DNA of 64,000 bases from JBGTFE01 sp036403235. GTDB lineage: Bacteria; Acidobacteriota; Blastocatellia; Pyrinomonadales; Pyrinomonadaceae. The translations under genes were made by a program, and so were the position numbers. Positions 1 through 8,883 of this stretch are shown here, piece after piece. The stretch is taken from contig DASWRI010000066.1 in NCBI GenBank assembly GCA_036403235.1, positions 4,186 through 68,185 of the forward strand, given 5' to 3'. The notes beneath the pieces were generated by a model. It was given only the letters and a program-made list of their open reading frames with translations, was not told the DNA's origin and made no database searches. How positions within the stretch are numbered: position 1 is the first letter of the stretch; each line of letters opens with the position of its first letter.

Positions 1-476
1 CCGCCGTTGGTGACGACCGCCATATTCAATTTTACGCCGTCGAGACTTCCGCGATTGATGACCGACGAGGTAAACCAGGCCGACGGGTCGCGCCCGATGA
101 CACGCGCCGGCAAAACTTTGTATTTGGATTGTTCCTTGAGTTCGAGAAGCGATTTTAAGCGTTCGTTTTCGTCCGCCAAATCTTCTTTTTGCTGGATTTC
201 GACTTCGAGTTCCTGAACGCGCTGCTTTAAAGAGTCGTTTTCGCTCTGCGCGGTGCGAAGCGTGGCGAAAGACTGGAAATAATTATTGACGGACGAGCCG
301 ACGGTCGTCACCGGCGATTGAACAAAATCGGCAAAAGCGAGCGCCCATACGCGGATAACTCTTTCTTTCGCAGCCGTTTTCGCGTCATACGCCATCAAGA
401 TAAAATTACCCAAAAGCAGGGCAATCACGACCCACGGCGTTAGTCTCCAAACTTCTTTCTGACTTCGCTCAGCCAT
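1..476 (-). CDS. mreC: Rod shape-determining protein MreC (N-terminal part, cut by window edge)
   Basis: I read this gene directly from the minus strand: ATG at 476-474, open to base 1. The product begins MAERSQKEVWRLTPWVV, has one membrane segment near residues 14-30, then a coiled coil rich in Glu/Leu/Lys (about 75-115), and enters the MreC periplasmic beta domain with the family's ARVIGRDPSAWF and VINRGSLDGV motifs. MreC links the MreB cytoskeleton to the periplasmic wall-synthesis complex. It lies 81 bp downstream of mreB on the same strand, the usual mreB-mreC order, so the two are probably cotranscribed. The C-terminal part is outside the window. The spacer to mreB holds a heptamer inverted repeat. 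Confidence 0.93.
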   Translation of the reverse strand, partial: MAERSQKEVWRLTPWVVIALLLGNFILMAYDAKTAAKERVIRVWALAFADFVQSPVTTVGSSVNNYFQSFATLRTAQSENDSLKQRVQELEVEIQQKEDLADENERLKSLLELKEQSKYKVLPARVIGRDPSAWFTSSVINRGSLDGVKLNMAVVTNG

Positions 477-480
477 CTCT

Positions 481-554
481 CAGTGGTCAGTAGTCAGCGG
501 TCAATGGTCAGAAACAGCTTTTCACTGACAACTGACAACTGACCGCTGACCGCT
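481..554. repeat. Heptanucleotide tandem repeat followed by its inverted copies (mreB-mreC spacer)
   Basis: Four 7-bp words (CAGTGGT, CAGTAGT, CAGCGGT, CAATGGT) run from 481 to 508. After a short loop, four inverted words (ACTGACA, ACTGACA, ACTGACC, GCTGACC) run from 524 to 551. The two halves can form an imperfect hairpin of about 28 bp that fills the spacer between mreB and mreC. Similar words occur before ileS (26048-26068). Confidence 0.85.
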
Positions 555-557
555 ATT

Positions 558-1604
558 TTAACTTCCTGTCATTAACGAATTATCCCATTTGACGCGTTTG
601 AGCAGTTCAAAATCGGAAAGCATTTTGCCCGTCCCGAGAACGACGCTCGAAAGCGGGTCGTCGGCGATGACGACCGGCAGGCCGGTTTCAATCATCAGGC
701 GTTTATCGAGATTTTTCAATAAAGCGCCGCCGCCCGTGAGAACGATTCCGCGCTCGACGATGTCGGCGGAAAGCTCGGGCGGTGTGCGTTCGAGCGCGAC
801 GCGGACGGCGTTGATAATCGTTGAAACCGAATCGGCCAGCGCTTCGCGGATTTCTTCGTCGGTGATGGTGATGGTTTTGGGAATACCTTCGATTAAATTT
901 CGGCCGCGAACTTCCATCGAAAGCGGCTCGTCGAGCGGAAAGCCCGAGCCGAGCGCGATTTTGATGGCTTCGGCCGTGCGTTCGCCGATTAAAAGGTTGT
1001 ATTTGCGTTTGATATAAACCGTAATCGCTTCGTCCATCTCGTTTCCGGCGACGCGCACCGCCCGCGAATAGACGATGCCCGAAAGCGATATGACGGCGAT
1101 GTCGGTCGTTCCGCCGCCGATATCGACGACCATATTTCCGTGCGGCTCGGTGATGGGAAGCCCCGCGCCGATGGCCGCCGCCATCGCTTCTTCGACCAGA
1201 TAAACTTCCGACGCTTTGGCGCGATACGCCGAATCTTCGACGGCGCGGCGTTCGACCTGCGTGATTTCCGAAGGAATCCCGATGACGACGCGCGGGCGCA
1301 CCCACGATTTTCCGTTATGCGCTTTGCGTATAAAATGCTGAAGCATTTTTTCGGTTACTTCAAAATTGGCGATGACGCCGTCCTTCATCGGGCGAATCGC
1401 GACGATGTTGCCCGGCGTTCGGCCGAGCATCTCTTTGGCGTCGCGCCCGACCGCTTCGACCTGGTTGGTAACTTTGTTGATTGCAACGATAGAAGGTTCC
1501 GATACGACGATTCCGCGGCCTTTCGCATAGACCAGAGTGTTAGCCGTGCCGAGGTCAATCGCCAAATCGCTCGAAAATAAACTAAATAAAGATTTAAATG
1601 CCAT
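558..1604 (-). CDS. mreB: Rod shape-determining protein MreB
   Basis: A 348-residue bacterial actin, the normal length for MreB. It carries the actin-fold ATP-binding signatures: phosphate-1 loop IDLGTANTLVY (from residue 16), phosphate-2 VVDIGGGTTDIAVI (about 160) and the adenosine motif IVLTGGGALLKNLD (about 287). The N-terminal MAFKSLFSLF is an amphipathic membrane-binding helix as in Gram-negative MreB. MreB polymerises under the inner membrane and guides lateral wall synthesis. It heads an mreB-mreC transcript on the minus strand. The 247-bp upstream region to lon is AT-rich; a hairpin around 1653-1675 would lie in the 5' leader. Confidence 0.97.
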   Translation of the reverse strand: MAFKSLFSLFSSDLAIDLGTANTLVYAKGRGIVVSEPSIVAINKVTNQVEAVGRDAKEMLGRTPGNIVAIRPMKDGVIANFEVTEKMLQHFIRKAHNGKSWVRPRVVIGIPSEITQVERRAVEDSAYRAKASEVYLVEEAMAAAIGAGLPITEPHGNMVVDIGGGTTDIAVISLSGIVYSRAVRVAGNEMDEAITVYIKRKYNLLIGERTAEAIKIALGSGFPLDEPLSMEVRGRNLIEGIPKTITITDEEIREALADSVSTIINAVRVALERTPPELSADIVERGIVLTGGGALLKNLDKRLMIETGLPVVIADDPLSSVVLGTGKMLSDFELLKRVKWDNSLMTGS

Positions 1605-1787
1605 TCTTAAAAAATATTCTGTAAATTGATTTTAATTTGGAAAGGGAGGCCGCTCTCTAAAAACCGCTAGAGCTTATGTTAAAGAGAAGACTTTCGCCCC
1701 AAACATTAACTTATAAGCATACACCTATTTTGCTTAATTTTTCCAACTAATAAAACAAAGATTTCGAAAAATTTTCGGAAAAATGAA

Positions 1788-1826
1788 ATGACGGACAATA
1801 ATCCACATCTTATTATCGTCCGTCGT
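1788..1826 (-). terminator. Probable terminator hairpin downstream of lon
   Basis: GACGGAC at 1790-1796 pairs with GTCCGTC at 1818-1824, with further AT pairing inside. Read on the minus strand it follows the lon stop codon by about 25 bp and is followed by a T-rich run. The T tract is interrupted, so termination is inferred. Confidence 0.45.
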
Positions 1827-1851
1827 CGGAAAAAGTTTCCTGAAAGTCGAA

Positions 1852-4311
1852 TTATTTTTCTTTTGCGATGAATGTTTCGCCGGTTCTTTCCGAGCGGCGC
1901 TCGACATCCTGAATCACGTAATTTTTGCCCTCCGGCTCGGTCGGCGCGTCCTGCAAAGCCGCATCGAGCACGTCGTTAATTCTGACGGCCGGAAAAATTT
2001 GCAGCTCGCGCCGCACGTCTTCGGGAATTTCCTCGATGTCGGCTTCGTTTTTCTGCGGCAGAATTATTCGCCTGATTCCCGCGCGATGCGCCGCGAGGAC
2101 TTTTTCTTTAATGCCGCCGACCGGAAAAACGAGACCCGAAAGCGTGATTTCTCCGGTCATCGCCGTGTCTGAACGAACTTTTCGCCCCGTGTAGAGCGAA
2201 GCCATCGCCGAAGCCATCGTCACGCCCGCCGACGGCCCGTCTTTCGGAATCGCGCCCGCCGGAACGTGGAGGTGAATGCCGTTTTCCTTTATCGCGTTCG
2301 GGTCGATGCCGAATTCCTGCGCGTGCGACCACAGATAACTGCGCGCCGCCATCGCCGATTCTTTCATCACTTCGCCGAGCTGGCCGGTCAAAGTCAGACC
2401 GCCGCCGCCCGGAAGCATCGTCGCTTCGATAAACAGAACTTCGCCGCCCATCTCCGTCCAGGCCATTCCGGTCGCGACGCCCGCCGGCAAATCGTTTCTG
2501 GCTTCTTCCGGATAAAAACGCGGCGCGCCCAGGAAACCTTTTATATCACCAGCCGTAATCGTCACTTTTTCGGTCGCCGTCCCTTGCGCGACTCTGAGCG
2601 CGACTTTTCGCGCCAAGTTTCCGACGGTTCTCTCCAATTGTCTGACGCCCGCTTCGCGCGTGTAGCGAGCGGTCAAAAGATTTATCGCGTCGTCCGTGAT
2701 TTCGAGCTGCTCGTCGGACAAACCGTTTTCCTTAATTTGGCGCGGAATCAGATACTGCTTGGCGATATTCAATTTTTCGGCGTCCGAATAGCCCGCTAGA
2801 CTGATGATTTCCATTCGGTCGCGCAGCGGAGCGGGAATCGGCGCGAGCTGATTGGCCGTCGCGATAAAAAAAACTTTCGATAAATCGAACGGCAAATCGA
2901 GATAATGGTCGCGGAAACTATTGTTTTGCGCCGGGTCGAGAATTTCGAGCAGCGCGGCGGCCGGGTCGCCGCGATAATCGTTGCCGAGCTTGTCGATTTC
3001 GTCGAGCATCAAGACCGGATTATTAACCTTGACGCGCCGCAAAGTCTGGATAATTCTGCCCGGCCTCGCGCCGACATAAGTTCGGCGGTGACCGCGCAAC
3101 TCGGCTTCGTCGCGCACGCCGCCGAGCGAAATTCTATCGAATTCGCGTCCCAAAGCGCGCGCAATCGAGCGACCGAGCGAAGTTTTACCGACTCCCGGCG
3201 GGCCGACAAAAAGAATAATCGGGCTTTTTGAATCGGGACGAAGTTTGACGACCGCCAGCGATTCCAGGATTCTGTCTTTGATGTCTTCGAGCCCGTAATG
3301 GTCTTCGTCCAAAATCCGCCGCGCTTCGTTTAAGTCCAGTTTTTCCTCGCTCGATTTTTTCCAAGGGAGTTCCAGAATGTATTCGAGATACGTCCGGATA
3401 ACGTGATAATCGGGCGCGGCCTGCGGCAATTGCTCCATCCGGCGCAATTCACGGTCGGCTTCCTTGCGAACTTCTTCGGGCAAATCGGCCGTTTCGAGCC
3501 GCTCGCGCAGCTGTGCCGCTTCGGCGCGCTCGCCGTCGTCTTCGCCGAGCTCTTTCTGAATCGCTTTCAGCTGCTGGCGCAAAACGTAATCGCGCTGGCT
3601 TTTGTCCATTTCGGTCTGCGCTTCGGTGGCGATTTTCGAGCGAATCTGCATGATTTCGAGCTCGCGCGCCAGTGACGCGTGCATCAGCGTCAGAAGCTCG
3701 TCGACCGTGCCCGCTTCGAGCATTTTCTGTTCGTTCTCCGCGCCCAAATCGAGCACCGAGCCGAGAAAATACGCGAGCTGAACCGGATTGTTCTGATTCA
3801 TCACCGCCATCCGAACTTCGGGCGGAACTTGCGGCAGAAGCGCGAGCGCCTCCTGAATCATTCCCTGAATATTGCGTTTTAAGGCTTCGACTTCTTCGTT
3901 GTCGCTAATCGCCGGATGCGGCAAAATTTCGACTTTCGCCTTCAAATATGGGCGCTCTTGCGTCCATTCGAGCACGCGGACGCGGTCGATGCCCTGCACG
4001 ATAAGCTGCAAAACGTCTTCGGCGCGCATCATTCGCTTGATGTTGCCGATTGTGCCGACTTCGTAGATGTCCGAAGGCTTGGCGTCCTGACCGTTGACGT
4101 TCTCGGTTCGGGTCGTGATGCAGCAGATAAGTTTTTCTTCGGTTGCCAGCGCCGATTCGACGGCCTTGACCGAGCGTTCGCGACCGACGGCGAGCGGCAC
4201 GACCGTTTCGGGAAAAAGCGTCGTGTTCTGCAACGGCAAGACGGCAATTTCAAACCGCTGCGGCGTCGCCGTTGTCTTTTGTGTTTGATTTTGTGTATTT
4301 TCTTCAGCCAT
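1852..4311 (-). CDS. lon: ATP-dependent protease La (Lon)
   Basis: An 819-residue LonA protease. It has an N-terminal substrate-binding domain (about 20-215), a coiled-coil middle, an AAA+ module with Walker A GPPGVGKTSLG and Walker B LMLDEIDK, and a C-terminal serine protease domain. The catalytic Ser is residue 694 in KDGPSAG and the Lys is residue 737 in GGIKEK; their 43-residue spacing is the Lon standard. Lon degrades misfolded and regulatory proteins in the cytoplasm. It starts 24 bp after the hsp20 gene, which suggests a chaperone-protease operon. The C-terminal tail after the protease domain (about 30 residues) is charged and unremarkable. Confidence 0.97.
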   Translation of the reverse strand: MAEENTQNQTQKTTATPQRFEIAVLPLQNTTLFPETVVPLAVGRERSVKAVESALATEEKLICCITTRTENVNGQDAKPSDIYEVGTIGNIKRMMRAEDVLQLIVQGIDRVRVLEWTQERPYLKAKVEILPHPAISDNEEVEALKRNIQGMIQEALALLPQVPPEVRMAVMNQNNPVQLAYFLGSVLDLGAENEQKMLEAGTVDELLTLMHASLARELEIMQIRSKIATEAQTEMDKSQRDYVLRQQLKAIQKELGEDDGERAEAAQLRERLETADLPEEVRKEADRELRRMEQLPQAAPDYHVIRTYLEYILELPWKKSSEEKLDLNEARRILDEDHYGLEDIKDRILESLAVVKLRPDSKSPIILFVGPPGVGKTSLGRSIARALGREFDRISLGGVRDEAELRGHRRTYVGARPGRIIQTLRRVKVNNPVLMLDEIDKLGNDYRGDPAAALLEILDPAQNNSFRDHYLDLPFDLSKVFFIATANQLAPIPAPLRDRMEIISLAGYSDAEKLNIAKQYLIPRQIKENGLSDEQLEITDDAINLLTARYTREAGVRQLERTVGNLARKVALRVAQGTATEKVTITAGDIKGFLGAPRFYPEEARNDLPAGVATGMAWTEMGGEVLFIEATMLPGGGGLTLTGQLGEVMKESAMAARSYLWSHAQEFGIDPNAIKENGIHLHVPAGAIPKDGPSAGVTMASAMASLYTGRKVRSDTAMTGEITLSGLVFPVGGIKEKVLAAHRAGIRRIILPQKNEADIEEIPEDVRRELQIFPAVRINDVLDAALQDAPTEPEGKNYVIQDVERRSERTGETFIAKEK

Positions 4312-4335
4312 AAAGTTTAGATGTTTTTCCGCTAA

Positions 4336-4713
4336 TTAGGGTTTCGCCTTTTCTCCTTTCCAGAGACGGATAATCAGCAGGCCGTTGTCGAAATTATGCT
4401 CGATGCTCGCGCCTTCAATCGAAGCGGGAAACTGCAGGGTTTTTTCAAAGCGGCTGTAGGTGATTTCCATTTGATGATACGAGACGCCGACCGCTTTGCA
4501 CATTTTGTCGCGACGCGTTCCGGCGATATAAAGGACGTTTCCCTGAATCTCAATTTCGGTGTCTTCAGCCGAAACGCCCGCCAGCTCGACCTTGACGAGC
4601 CATCCGTCGGGCGTTTGATAAACGTCAGCCGACGGATACCAGAGCCGGCCCGAAGGTTTGACGTTCTTTGAGGAACCCATTAACTGAAAATATCGATTGA
4701 TTGATTTAGCCAT
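4336..4713 (-). CDS. Small heat shock protein, Hsp20/alpha-crystallin family
   Basis: A 125-residue protein made almost wholly of an alpha-crystallin domain. It opens that domain at about residue 26 with YPSADVYQTPDGW, continues with VKVELAGVSAEDTEIEI, the loop around YSRFEKTLQFP, and closes with NGLLIIRLWK. ATP-independent holdases of this type bind unfolding proteins. The N-terminal arm is short and the C-terminal IXI motif is not obvious, although LIIRL is close. Located 24 bp upstream of lon on the same strand, so holdase and protease are probably coexpressed. No CIRCE-like inverted repeat was seen upstream. Confidence 0.93.
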   Translation of the reverse strand: MAKSINRYFQLMGSSKNVKPSGRLWYPSADVYQTPDGWLVKVELAGVSAEDTEIEIQGNVLYIAGTRRDKMCKAVGVSYHQMEITYSRFEKTLQFPASIEGASIEHNFDNGLLIIRLWKGEKAKP

Positions 4714-4719
4714 AAATTT

Positions 4720-4790
4720 AAGGGATGAAGGATGAATGAGAATAAAAACTCTATCTGAGCGATTTTCTTATTCATCCCTCATCCTTTCTT
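4720..4790. repeat. Heptanucleotide inverted repeat between CBS and hsp20 genes
   Basis: Left words GGGATGA, AGGATGA, ATGAGAA (4722-4742) are matched in inverted form by TTATTCA, TCCCTCA, TCCTTTC (4768-4788). The right arm overlaps the last codons and stop of the CBS gene. The arms form an imperfect hairpin with a loop of about 25 nt. Confidence 0.75.
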
Positions 4791-5252
4791 CCAAAACCCT
4801 GCGCCGCTTGAGATTTCTTCGAGCGTTTCGGCGATTTCGCGCTCGTCTTCCATTTCGAGCGCAATGTCGGCCATGGCGATAATTCCGGCAAGCTCGCCCG
4901 TATCGGTTATAACCGGGATACGCCGAATTTGTTTGTCACCCATCAGACGTATCGCTTCAAAAACAAAATCGTCTTCGCGCGCCGAAAAAATCTCGGTCGT
5001 CATCACGTCGCCGATTGGTGTCGAGGCGCTTTTTCCCTCGGCAATAGCGCGCACGACAATATCGCGGTCGGTGACGATGCCGATAAGCTTTCCGCCTTCG
5101 ACGACGGGCATCGCGCCCATGTCGCCCTCGCGCATCAGGCGCGCGACTTCCTCTAAGGACATTTCGCGACTCGCCGTCCTGACGCTGCGCGTCATAATTT
5201 CGCGGCAGAGCCTTCGCGCATTCTCCGAAAAATTCTTTTCCGACATATTCAT
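4779..5252 (-). CDS. CBS-domain pair protein
   Basis: A 157-residue cytoplasmic protein consisting of two CBS motifs (about residues 15-75 and 82-142). The hallmark stretches are MPVVEGGKLIGIVTDRDI and the second-copy RRIPVITDTGELAGIIAMAD. Stand-alone CBS pairs bind adenine nucleotides and regulate partner proteins; no catalytic domain is present, so the ligand and partner are unknown. A second Met lies two codons in (5246), and no clear Shine-Dalgarno separates the two starts. It lies upstream of hsp20-lon on the same strand with a 65-bp spacer holding a hairpin, so a joint stress operon is possible but uncertain. Confidence 0.9.
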   Translation of the reverse strand: MNMSEKNFSENARRLCREIMTRSVRTASREMSLEEVARLMREGDMGAMPVVEGGKLIGIVTDRDIVVRAIAEGKSASTPIGDVMTTEIFSAREDDFVFEAIRLMGDKQIRRIPVITDTGELAGIIAMADIALEMEDEREIAETLEEISSGAGFWKKG

Positions 5253-5404
5253 ATTTTGGTTGAGCGCGGGCGAGAAAGCAAGCGAAAGGATTTGCGCCCC
5301 GGCAATTTGCGATTTCTGATTTCTTTGGCAAACTAAACGTGTGCAGAAGATACGCGCCTGAACGAGGGCGCGCCGTCGCCAAAATTCCGTCTTTTAGATT
5401 TGTT

Positions 5405-5752
5405 ATGAAAAGAGTTTTCGAAAATCGCCGCCGGCCCGCTCGCGAAGGAAGAAAAATAACCGTCGGCGCGGTCGAAGCCGTTCCGGCCGGACGCAGCGCG
5501 ACCGTCAAATTAAAAGACGGGACGGAAGTCGCGCTCTTTAACGTCAACGGCCATTTTTACGCGACGGAAAATTTCTGCCCGCACAAAGGCTATCCGCTCG
5601 CCGACTCGCGTCTTTACGGCTCGACGGTCGAATGCGACCTTCACGGCTGGCGCTTCGACGTCCGCAGCGGCGAATGTTTTACGACGCCCGGATGCTCGAT
5701 TGAATCTTACGAAGTCTTGATTGAAGACGGAATGATTAAGATTTTGATTTAG
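5405..5752 (+). CDS. Rieske [2Fe-2S] ferredoxin-like protein
   Basis: A 115-residue soluble Rieske protein. The cluster-binding residues are plain: CPH at the first box and CDLHGW at the second, in the order Cys-X-His-X16-Cys-X2-His. The size fits NirD/biphenyl-dioxygenase-type ferredoxins. I chose the ATG at 5405 because the upstream in-frame stretch is not Rieske-like; no strong Shine-Dalgarno is visible. Its stop codon overlaps the stop of the convergent gene at 5749. No oxygenase or reductase partner is adjacent, so the electron-transfer partner is unknown. Confidence 0.93.
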   Translation: MKRVFENRRRPAREGRKITVGAVEAVPAGRSATVKLKDGTEVALFNVNGHFYATENFCPHKGYPLADSRLYGSTVECDLHGWRFDVRSGECFTTPGCSIESYEVLIEDGMIKILI

Positions 5753-6627
5753 TCGTTTTTGATTAATTCTTCGACGCCGACGTTTTCGAGCAGCTGCCAT
5801 CTCTCCGTGTAAATAATTGATTCGCTCGCGCCGAGCTTTTGCAGGGGCGAAAGCGATTCAAGCTCGACGAATCCGCCGGAAGTGTAGATTTCCGTGTTCG
5901 AATTCATATCCGGATAAGACGCGTTTTCAACGAAATCGAAGCGTTTGACGAACAACAGATTTTCCCGCGCGTAGGCCGCCCAGCCCTTTCGATTGAGCAC
6001 GCCGATTTTTTGCGGGGTTTGTCGATTTTCATCGACGCGCAGACGAATCGAATCCGTTTCAAATCGCCAGCGCGAATCGGTCAAATTTGTGTAAGACCAT
6101 AAAGTTAAATTGCGGACGGGCAGAAGCGTTTCCGTGCCGTAAGGCTTAAAATCTTCGTTCGGAATTATGCAGACGCCGCCTTCGCGCATAATCGTCAGCG
6201 CCCACGCGGCCAGCTCGATTCGCTTTTTCCCGTAGTTCGTGATGCGATGCTCGACAGTCGCGCCGCTCCCATTTTCGTTCAGGGAAACGATGATTTCCTT
6301 CTGCGTTCCGGTCGCCGTTTCAAGCGGCTGAAAGAGACGCACGGAAAAATCGTTTTCGATAAAATACTCGACCGGCTCGTTATCCGGCGCGTAGGAAAGC
6401 GGCATATTTTCCGGCGCCGCCCAGAGCCTGTGACCGCCGTAAGCGCGCCACTCTCCCAAACGCGTTTCGACTTTCGCGTCCGGCTGAAAACCGAGGATAT
6501 TTTCGCCGCCCGTTAGACCGTAAAATAAAACTCTCGGCCCGAAATCGGTGGAAATTACGAGCCGCGCCGCGCCGTTTGAGATTTCGAGGCAATTCGGAAA
6601 ATTTAAGTATTCGATTTGCTGAATCAT
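5749..6627 (-). CDS. Galactose-mutarotase-like (aldose epimerase fold) protein
   Basis: A 292-residue soluble protein without signal peptide. The all-beta pattern and motifs such as TDFGPRVLFYGLTGGENIL, RAYGGHRLWAAPE and the late FNIQ-less sheet segments resemble DUF4380/galactose-mutarotase-superfamily proteins, which bind carbohydrates. The usual epimerase catalytic His/Glu pair could not be placed with certainty, so enzymatic activity is not claimed. It converges on the Rieske gene with overlapping stop codons and is divergent from the sigma-factor gene, with about 60 bp between the starts. Confidence 0.7.
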   Translation of the reverse strand: MIQQIEYLNFPNCLEISNGAARLVISTDFGPRVLFYGLTGGENILGFQPDAKVETRLGEWRAYGGHRLWAAPENMPLSYAPDNEPVEYFIENDFSVRLFQPLETATGTQKEIIVSLNENGSGATVEHRITNYGKKRIELAAWALTIMREGGVCIIPNEDFKPYGTETLLPVRNLTLWSYTNLTDSRWRFETDSIRLRVDENRQTPQKIGVLNRKGWAAYARENLLFVKRFDFVENASYPDMNSNTEIYTSGGFVELESLSPLQKLGASESIIYTERWQLLENVGVEELIKND

Positions 6628-6686
6628 ACGTTTATTATAAGCATTCGCCGCCGTTTTCTGCTAAACTTTTCCCGATTCGACACGAG

Positions 6687-7655
6687 ATGACCACAGCGCC
6701 GACCGAAAAACATCAAAACGCGATTGAAGAAGCGACTGCGCGCTTAATCTCGCGCGCCGAAAACGCGCGTCGTCTGGAAATCGCGGATTTGTTTCCGCGC
6801 ATCTCGCGCGCGCTCGAAAAATATCTTTTTAACGACCAAGAAAACGCCGGAAATGCGGAAATAAAAGAATTTGTCGAAGCGATTCGGGCCGACGATTTGT
6901 GTTTGATAATCGCCTGCGAGAGCGGCGACGCCGCGGCCTGGGAAGATTTGGTGAAAAACTTCGATTCGACCGTCAAAGCGGCGGCGCGCAAATTTGCAAA
7001 AAACGCCGAAGACGCCGAAGATTTGGCGAGTTCGATTTGGGCCGAGCTTTACGGTTTGCGCGAAGATAAGGACGGAAAATTAAAAACCAAGCTTTCGTAT
7101 TATTCCGGTCGCGGAAGTCTCGCGGGCTGGCTGCGCGCCGTCACGAATCAGCTGGCAATCGACCAATTTCGGAAAGAATCAAAGTTTGTCCAAATCGAAG
7201 AAATAAGAGAATTTGAAAATCTGGCAAACGAATCTTCGGAAAAGACGGATAATTCGAGCGTCGTCTCGCACGCGGAAAACCCCGAGGAAATCCTGACCGA
7301 AAAGCGGACGTCAAAAGACGTTTCCGAAGCCTTGAAACAGGCGATTGACGCGCTCGAAGCGGAAGACAAATTAATCTTGAAACTTTATTATTTTGACGAC
7401 TTAAAGCTCAAAGACATCGGAAACGCGCTCGGTTTTCACGAAGCGACGGCGAGCCGAAAGCTCGTCCGCGTCCAGTCGGAAATCAGAAAATCGGTCGAAA
7501 AGATTTTGCGCACGCAGCACGGCTGGAGCGAACCGGAAGTCAAACGTTATCTCGCGGAAACGGCGTCAAAACTCGGTATCAGCTTTGAAAAATTGTTTAC
7601 GATTTTGCTGGTTCTCGGGCTGGTGCAAGAATTTTTTGGAAAAGGCGTTCTTTAA
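6687..7655 (+). CDS. RNA polymerase sigma-70 family (ECF-type) sigma factor
   Basis: A 323-residue sigma factor with an N-terminal extension of about 70 residues, region 2 (about 72-163; EDAEDLASSIWAELY and the GSLAGWLRAVTNQLAIDQFR stretch) and region 4 (about 228-285; LKDIGNALGFHEATASRKL helix-turn-helix). The acidic linker between them is long for an ECF factor. I chose ATG 6687 because the upstream in-frame segment overlaps the divergent promoter region. The next gene downstream encodes a zinc-finger membrane protein, the classic sigma/anti-sigma arrangement, so activity is probably controlled by sequestration at the membrane. Confidence 0.9.
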   Translation: MTTAPTEKHQNAIEEATARLISRAENARRLEIADLFPRISRALEKYLFNDQENAGNAEIKEFVEAIRADDLCLIIACESGDAAAWEDLVKNFDSTVKAAARKFAKNAEDAEDLASSIWAELYGLREDKDGKLKTKLSYYSGRGSLAGWLRAVTNQLAIDQFRKESKFVQIEEIREFENLANESSEKTDNSSVVSHAENPEEILTEKRTSKDVSEALKQAIDALEAEDKLILKLYYFDDLKLKDIGNALGFHEATASRKLVRVQSEIRKSVEKILRTQHGWSEPEVKRYLAETASKLGISFEKLFTILLVLGLVQEFFGKGVL

Positions 7656-7679
7656 CGTGGGAAAGGATTTTCGCTGCCG

Positions 7680-7797
7680 GAGACACAAAGGAATTAAAAC
7701 AGAATGGACAGGATTTACAGGATAAAAAACAAAGACTTCGCAAAAACTTTGAAAATTATTTTTTCCGACTCCGTGTTCTCTGTGTCTCTGCGGTGAA
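7680..7797. repeat. Dispersed imperfect inverted repeat (GAGACACA / TGTGTCTC type)
   Basis: The sigma/anti-sigma spacer holds GGAGACACAAAGG at its left end and CTCTGTGTCTCTGCGG at its right end, with an ACAGAATGGACAGGATTTAC-type core between. Related sequence is found at 11520-11591, 21148-21265 and 60321-60408, so this is a dispersed family in this genome. Confidence 0.7.
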
Positions 7798-7804
7798 TAG
7801 AAAA

Positions 7805-8878
7805 ATGGAATTAGATTTCGACAAGGAAATAGACGCAATTCTGCGACGGGCGCGGGAAAGTGAAACTGCGTTGGCGGCGGCAAATCAAGCCGTTCACATG
7901 GACGCCGACGAAATTGCAGCTTTCGCCGAAAACGCGCTTCCGGAAGCGTCGAAAATGCGTTTCACGGCGCATCTGGCCGACTGCGCCCGCTGTCGAAAAA
8001 TTCTCTCCGGCGTGATTTTGCCCGGCTCCGAAACAAAAAGCGAAATCGCGCTCGCCGACGAAAAAGCGACGGTCGTGACGGCCGTTCCCTGGTATAGACG
8101 CCTGTTCCAGTTTCCGAATCTGGCGTATTCGCTCGGCGCGCTGGCGCTCGTCTGCGGCGGTTTGCTTGCTTTTATGGCTTTGCAGAGTCTCAATTCTTTT
8201 CAAAATGCGGACGTTTCGCGCGTCAGCAATAAAACTCTCGACACGAGAAGCGAGCCGATGCAGATGAACGCAAATTCTACGGCAAATACGGCTATGAGCG
8301 CGCCGAGCAATACGAATTCCGCTTCAGTCTATACTCCAAGCGCGACGCCGCAATCCGGCGGCGCGATGGCTTCAAACTCAGCGGCGACCAAAGCGCCGAA
8401 CGACGCGCCGTTTCCGGCGATAAGCCAGCCGCAGCGCCGAGACGAAGATACGAAGGTCGCAAAAAACAATCCTTTTCAAGTCGACGGCGCGGAAGACAAA
8501 CCGCAGGCGACAAAAGAAGAAAATAAGCGCGCGGAGGTTGCCGGAAGTACAAAAGACGACCAAAACGTGCAGACCGAAAAGCAATCCGTGGCGGATTCGA
8601 CCGTCGCTCTGGCCGCGCCGAAAAAAGCGCGCGAATCGGCCGACAAAACTAAAACCGTAAATTCGGCGGACGGCGAAACGACGAGCGCGGGCGGCAAAAC
8701 TTTCCGCCGCTCCGCCAACGTCTGGTACGATACGGCGTATCAAAATCAAGCCACGACCAACGTCACGCGCGGCACGAGCGAATATAAAAAACTCGACAAG
8801 GATTTGCGCGTCATCGTCGAAAATCTGGGCGGAACAGTCGTGATTGTGTGGAAAGGCCGGGCCTACCGGATTCGGTAA
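7805..8878 (+). CDS. Membrane anti-sigma factor with zinc-finger (ZAS/zf-HC2) domain
   Basis: A 357-residue protein. The N-terminal cytoplasmic part contains the ZAS signature HLADCARC (His56, Cys60, Cys63), then a single transmembrane helix at about 105-128, then a long low-complexity periplasmic region rich in Asn/Ser/Ala/Thr/Lys. The last 60 residues look more ordered. By position right after the sigma gene, it is the likely anti-sigma factor that holds the sigma factor at the membrane. I chose ATG 7805; a GTG four codons upstream would extend into the dispersed repeat. The spacer of 149 bp from the sigma gene is mostly that repeat. Confidence 0.85.
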   Translation: MELDFDKEIDAILRRARESETALAAANQAVHMDADEIAAFAENALPEASKMRFTAHLADCARCRKILSGVILPGSETKSEIALADEKATVVTAVPWYRRLFQFPNLAYSLGALALVCGGLLAFMALQSLNSFQNADVSRVSNKTLDTRSEPMQMNANSTANTAMSAPSNTNSASVYTPSATPQSGGAMASNSAATKAPNDAPFPAISQPQRRDEDTKVAKNNPFQVDGAEDKPQATKEENKRAEVAGSTKDDQNVQTEKQSVADSTVALAAPKKARESADKTKTVNSADGETTSAGGKTFRRSANVWYDTAYQNQATTNVTRGTSEYKKLDKDLRVIVENLGGTVVIVWKGRAYRIR

Positions 8879-8883
8879 TATTT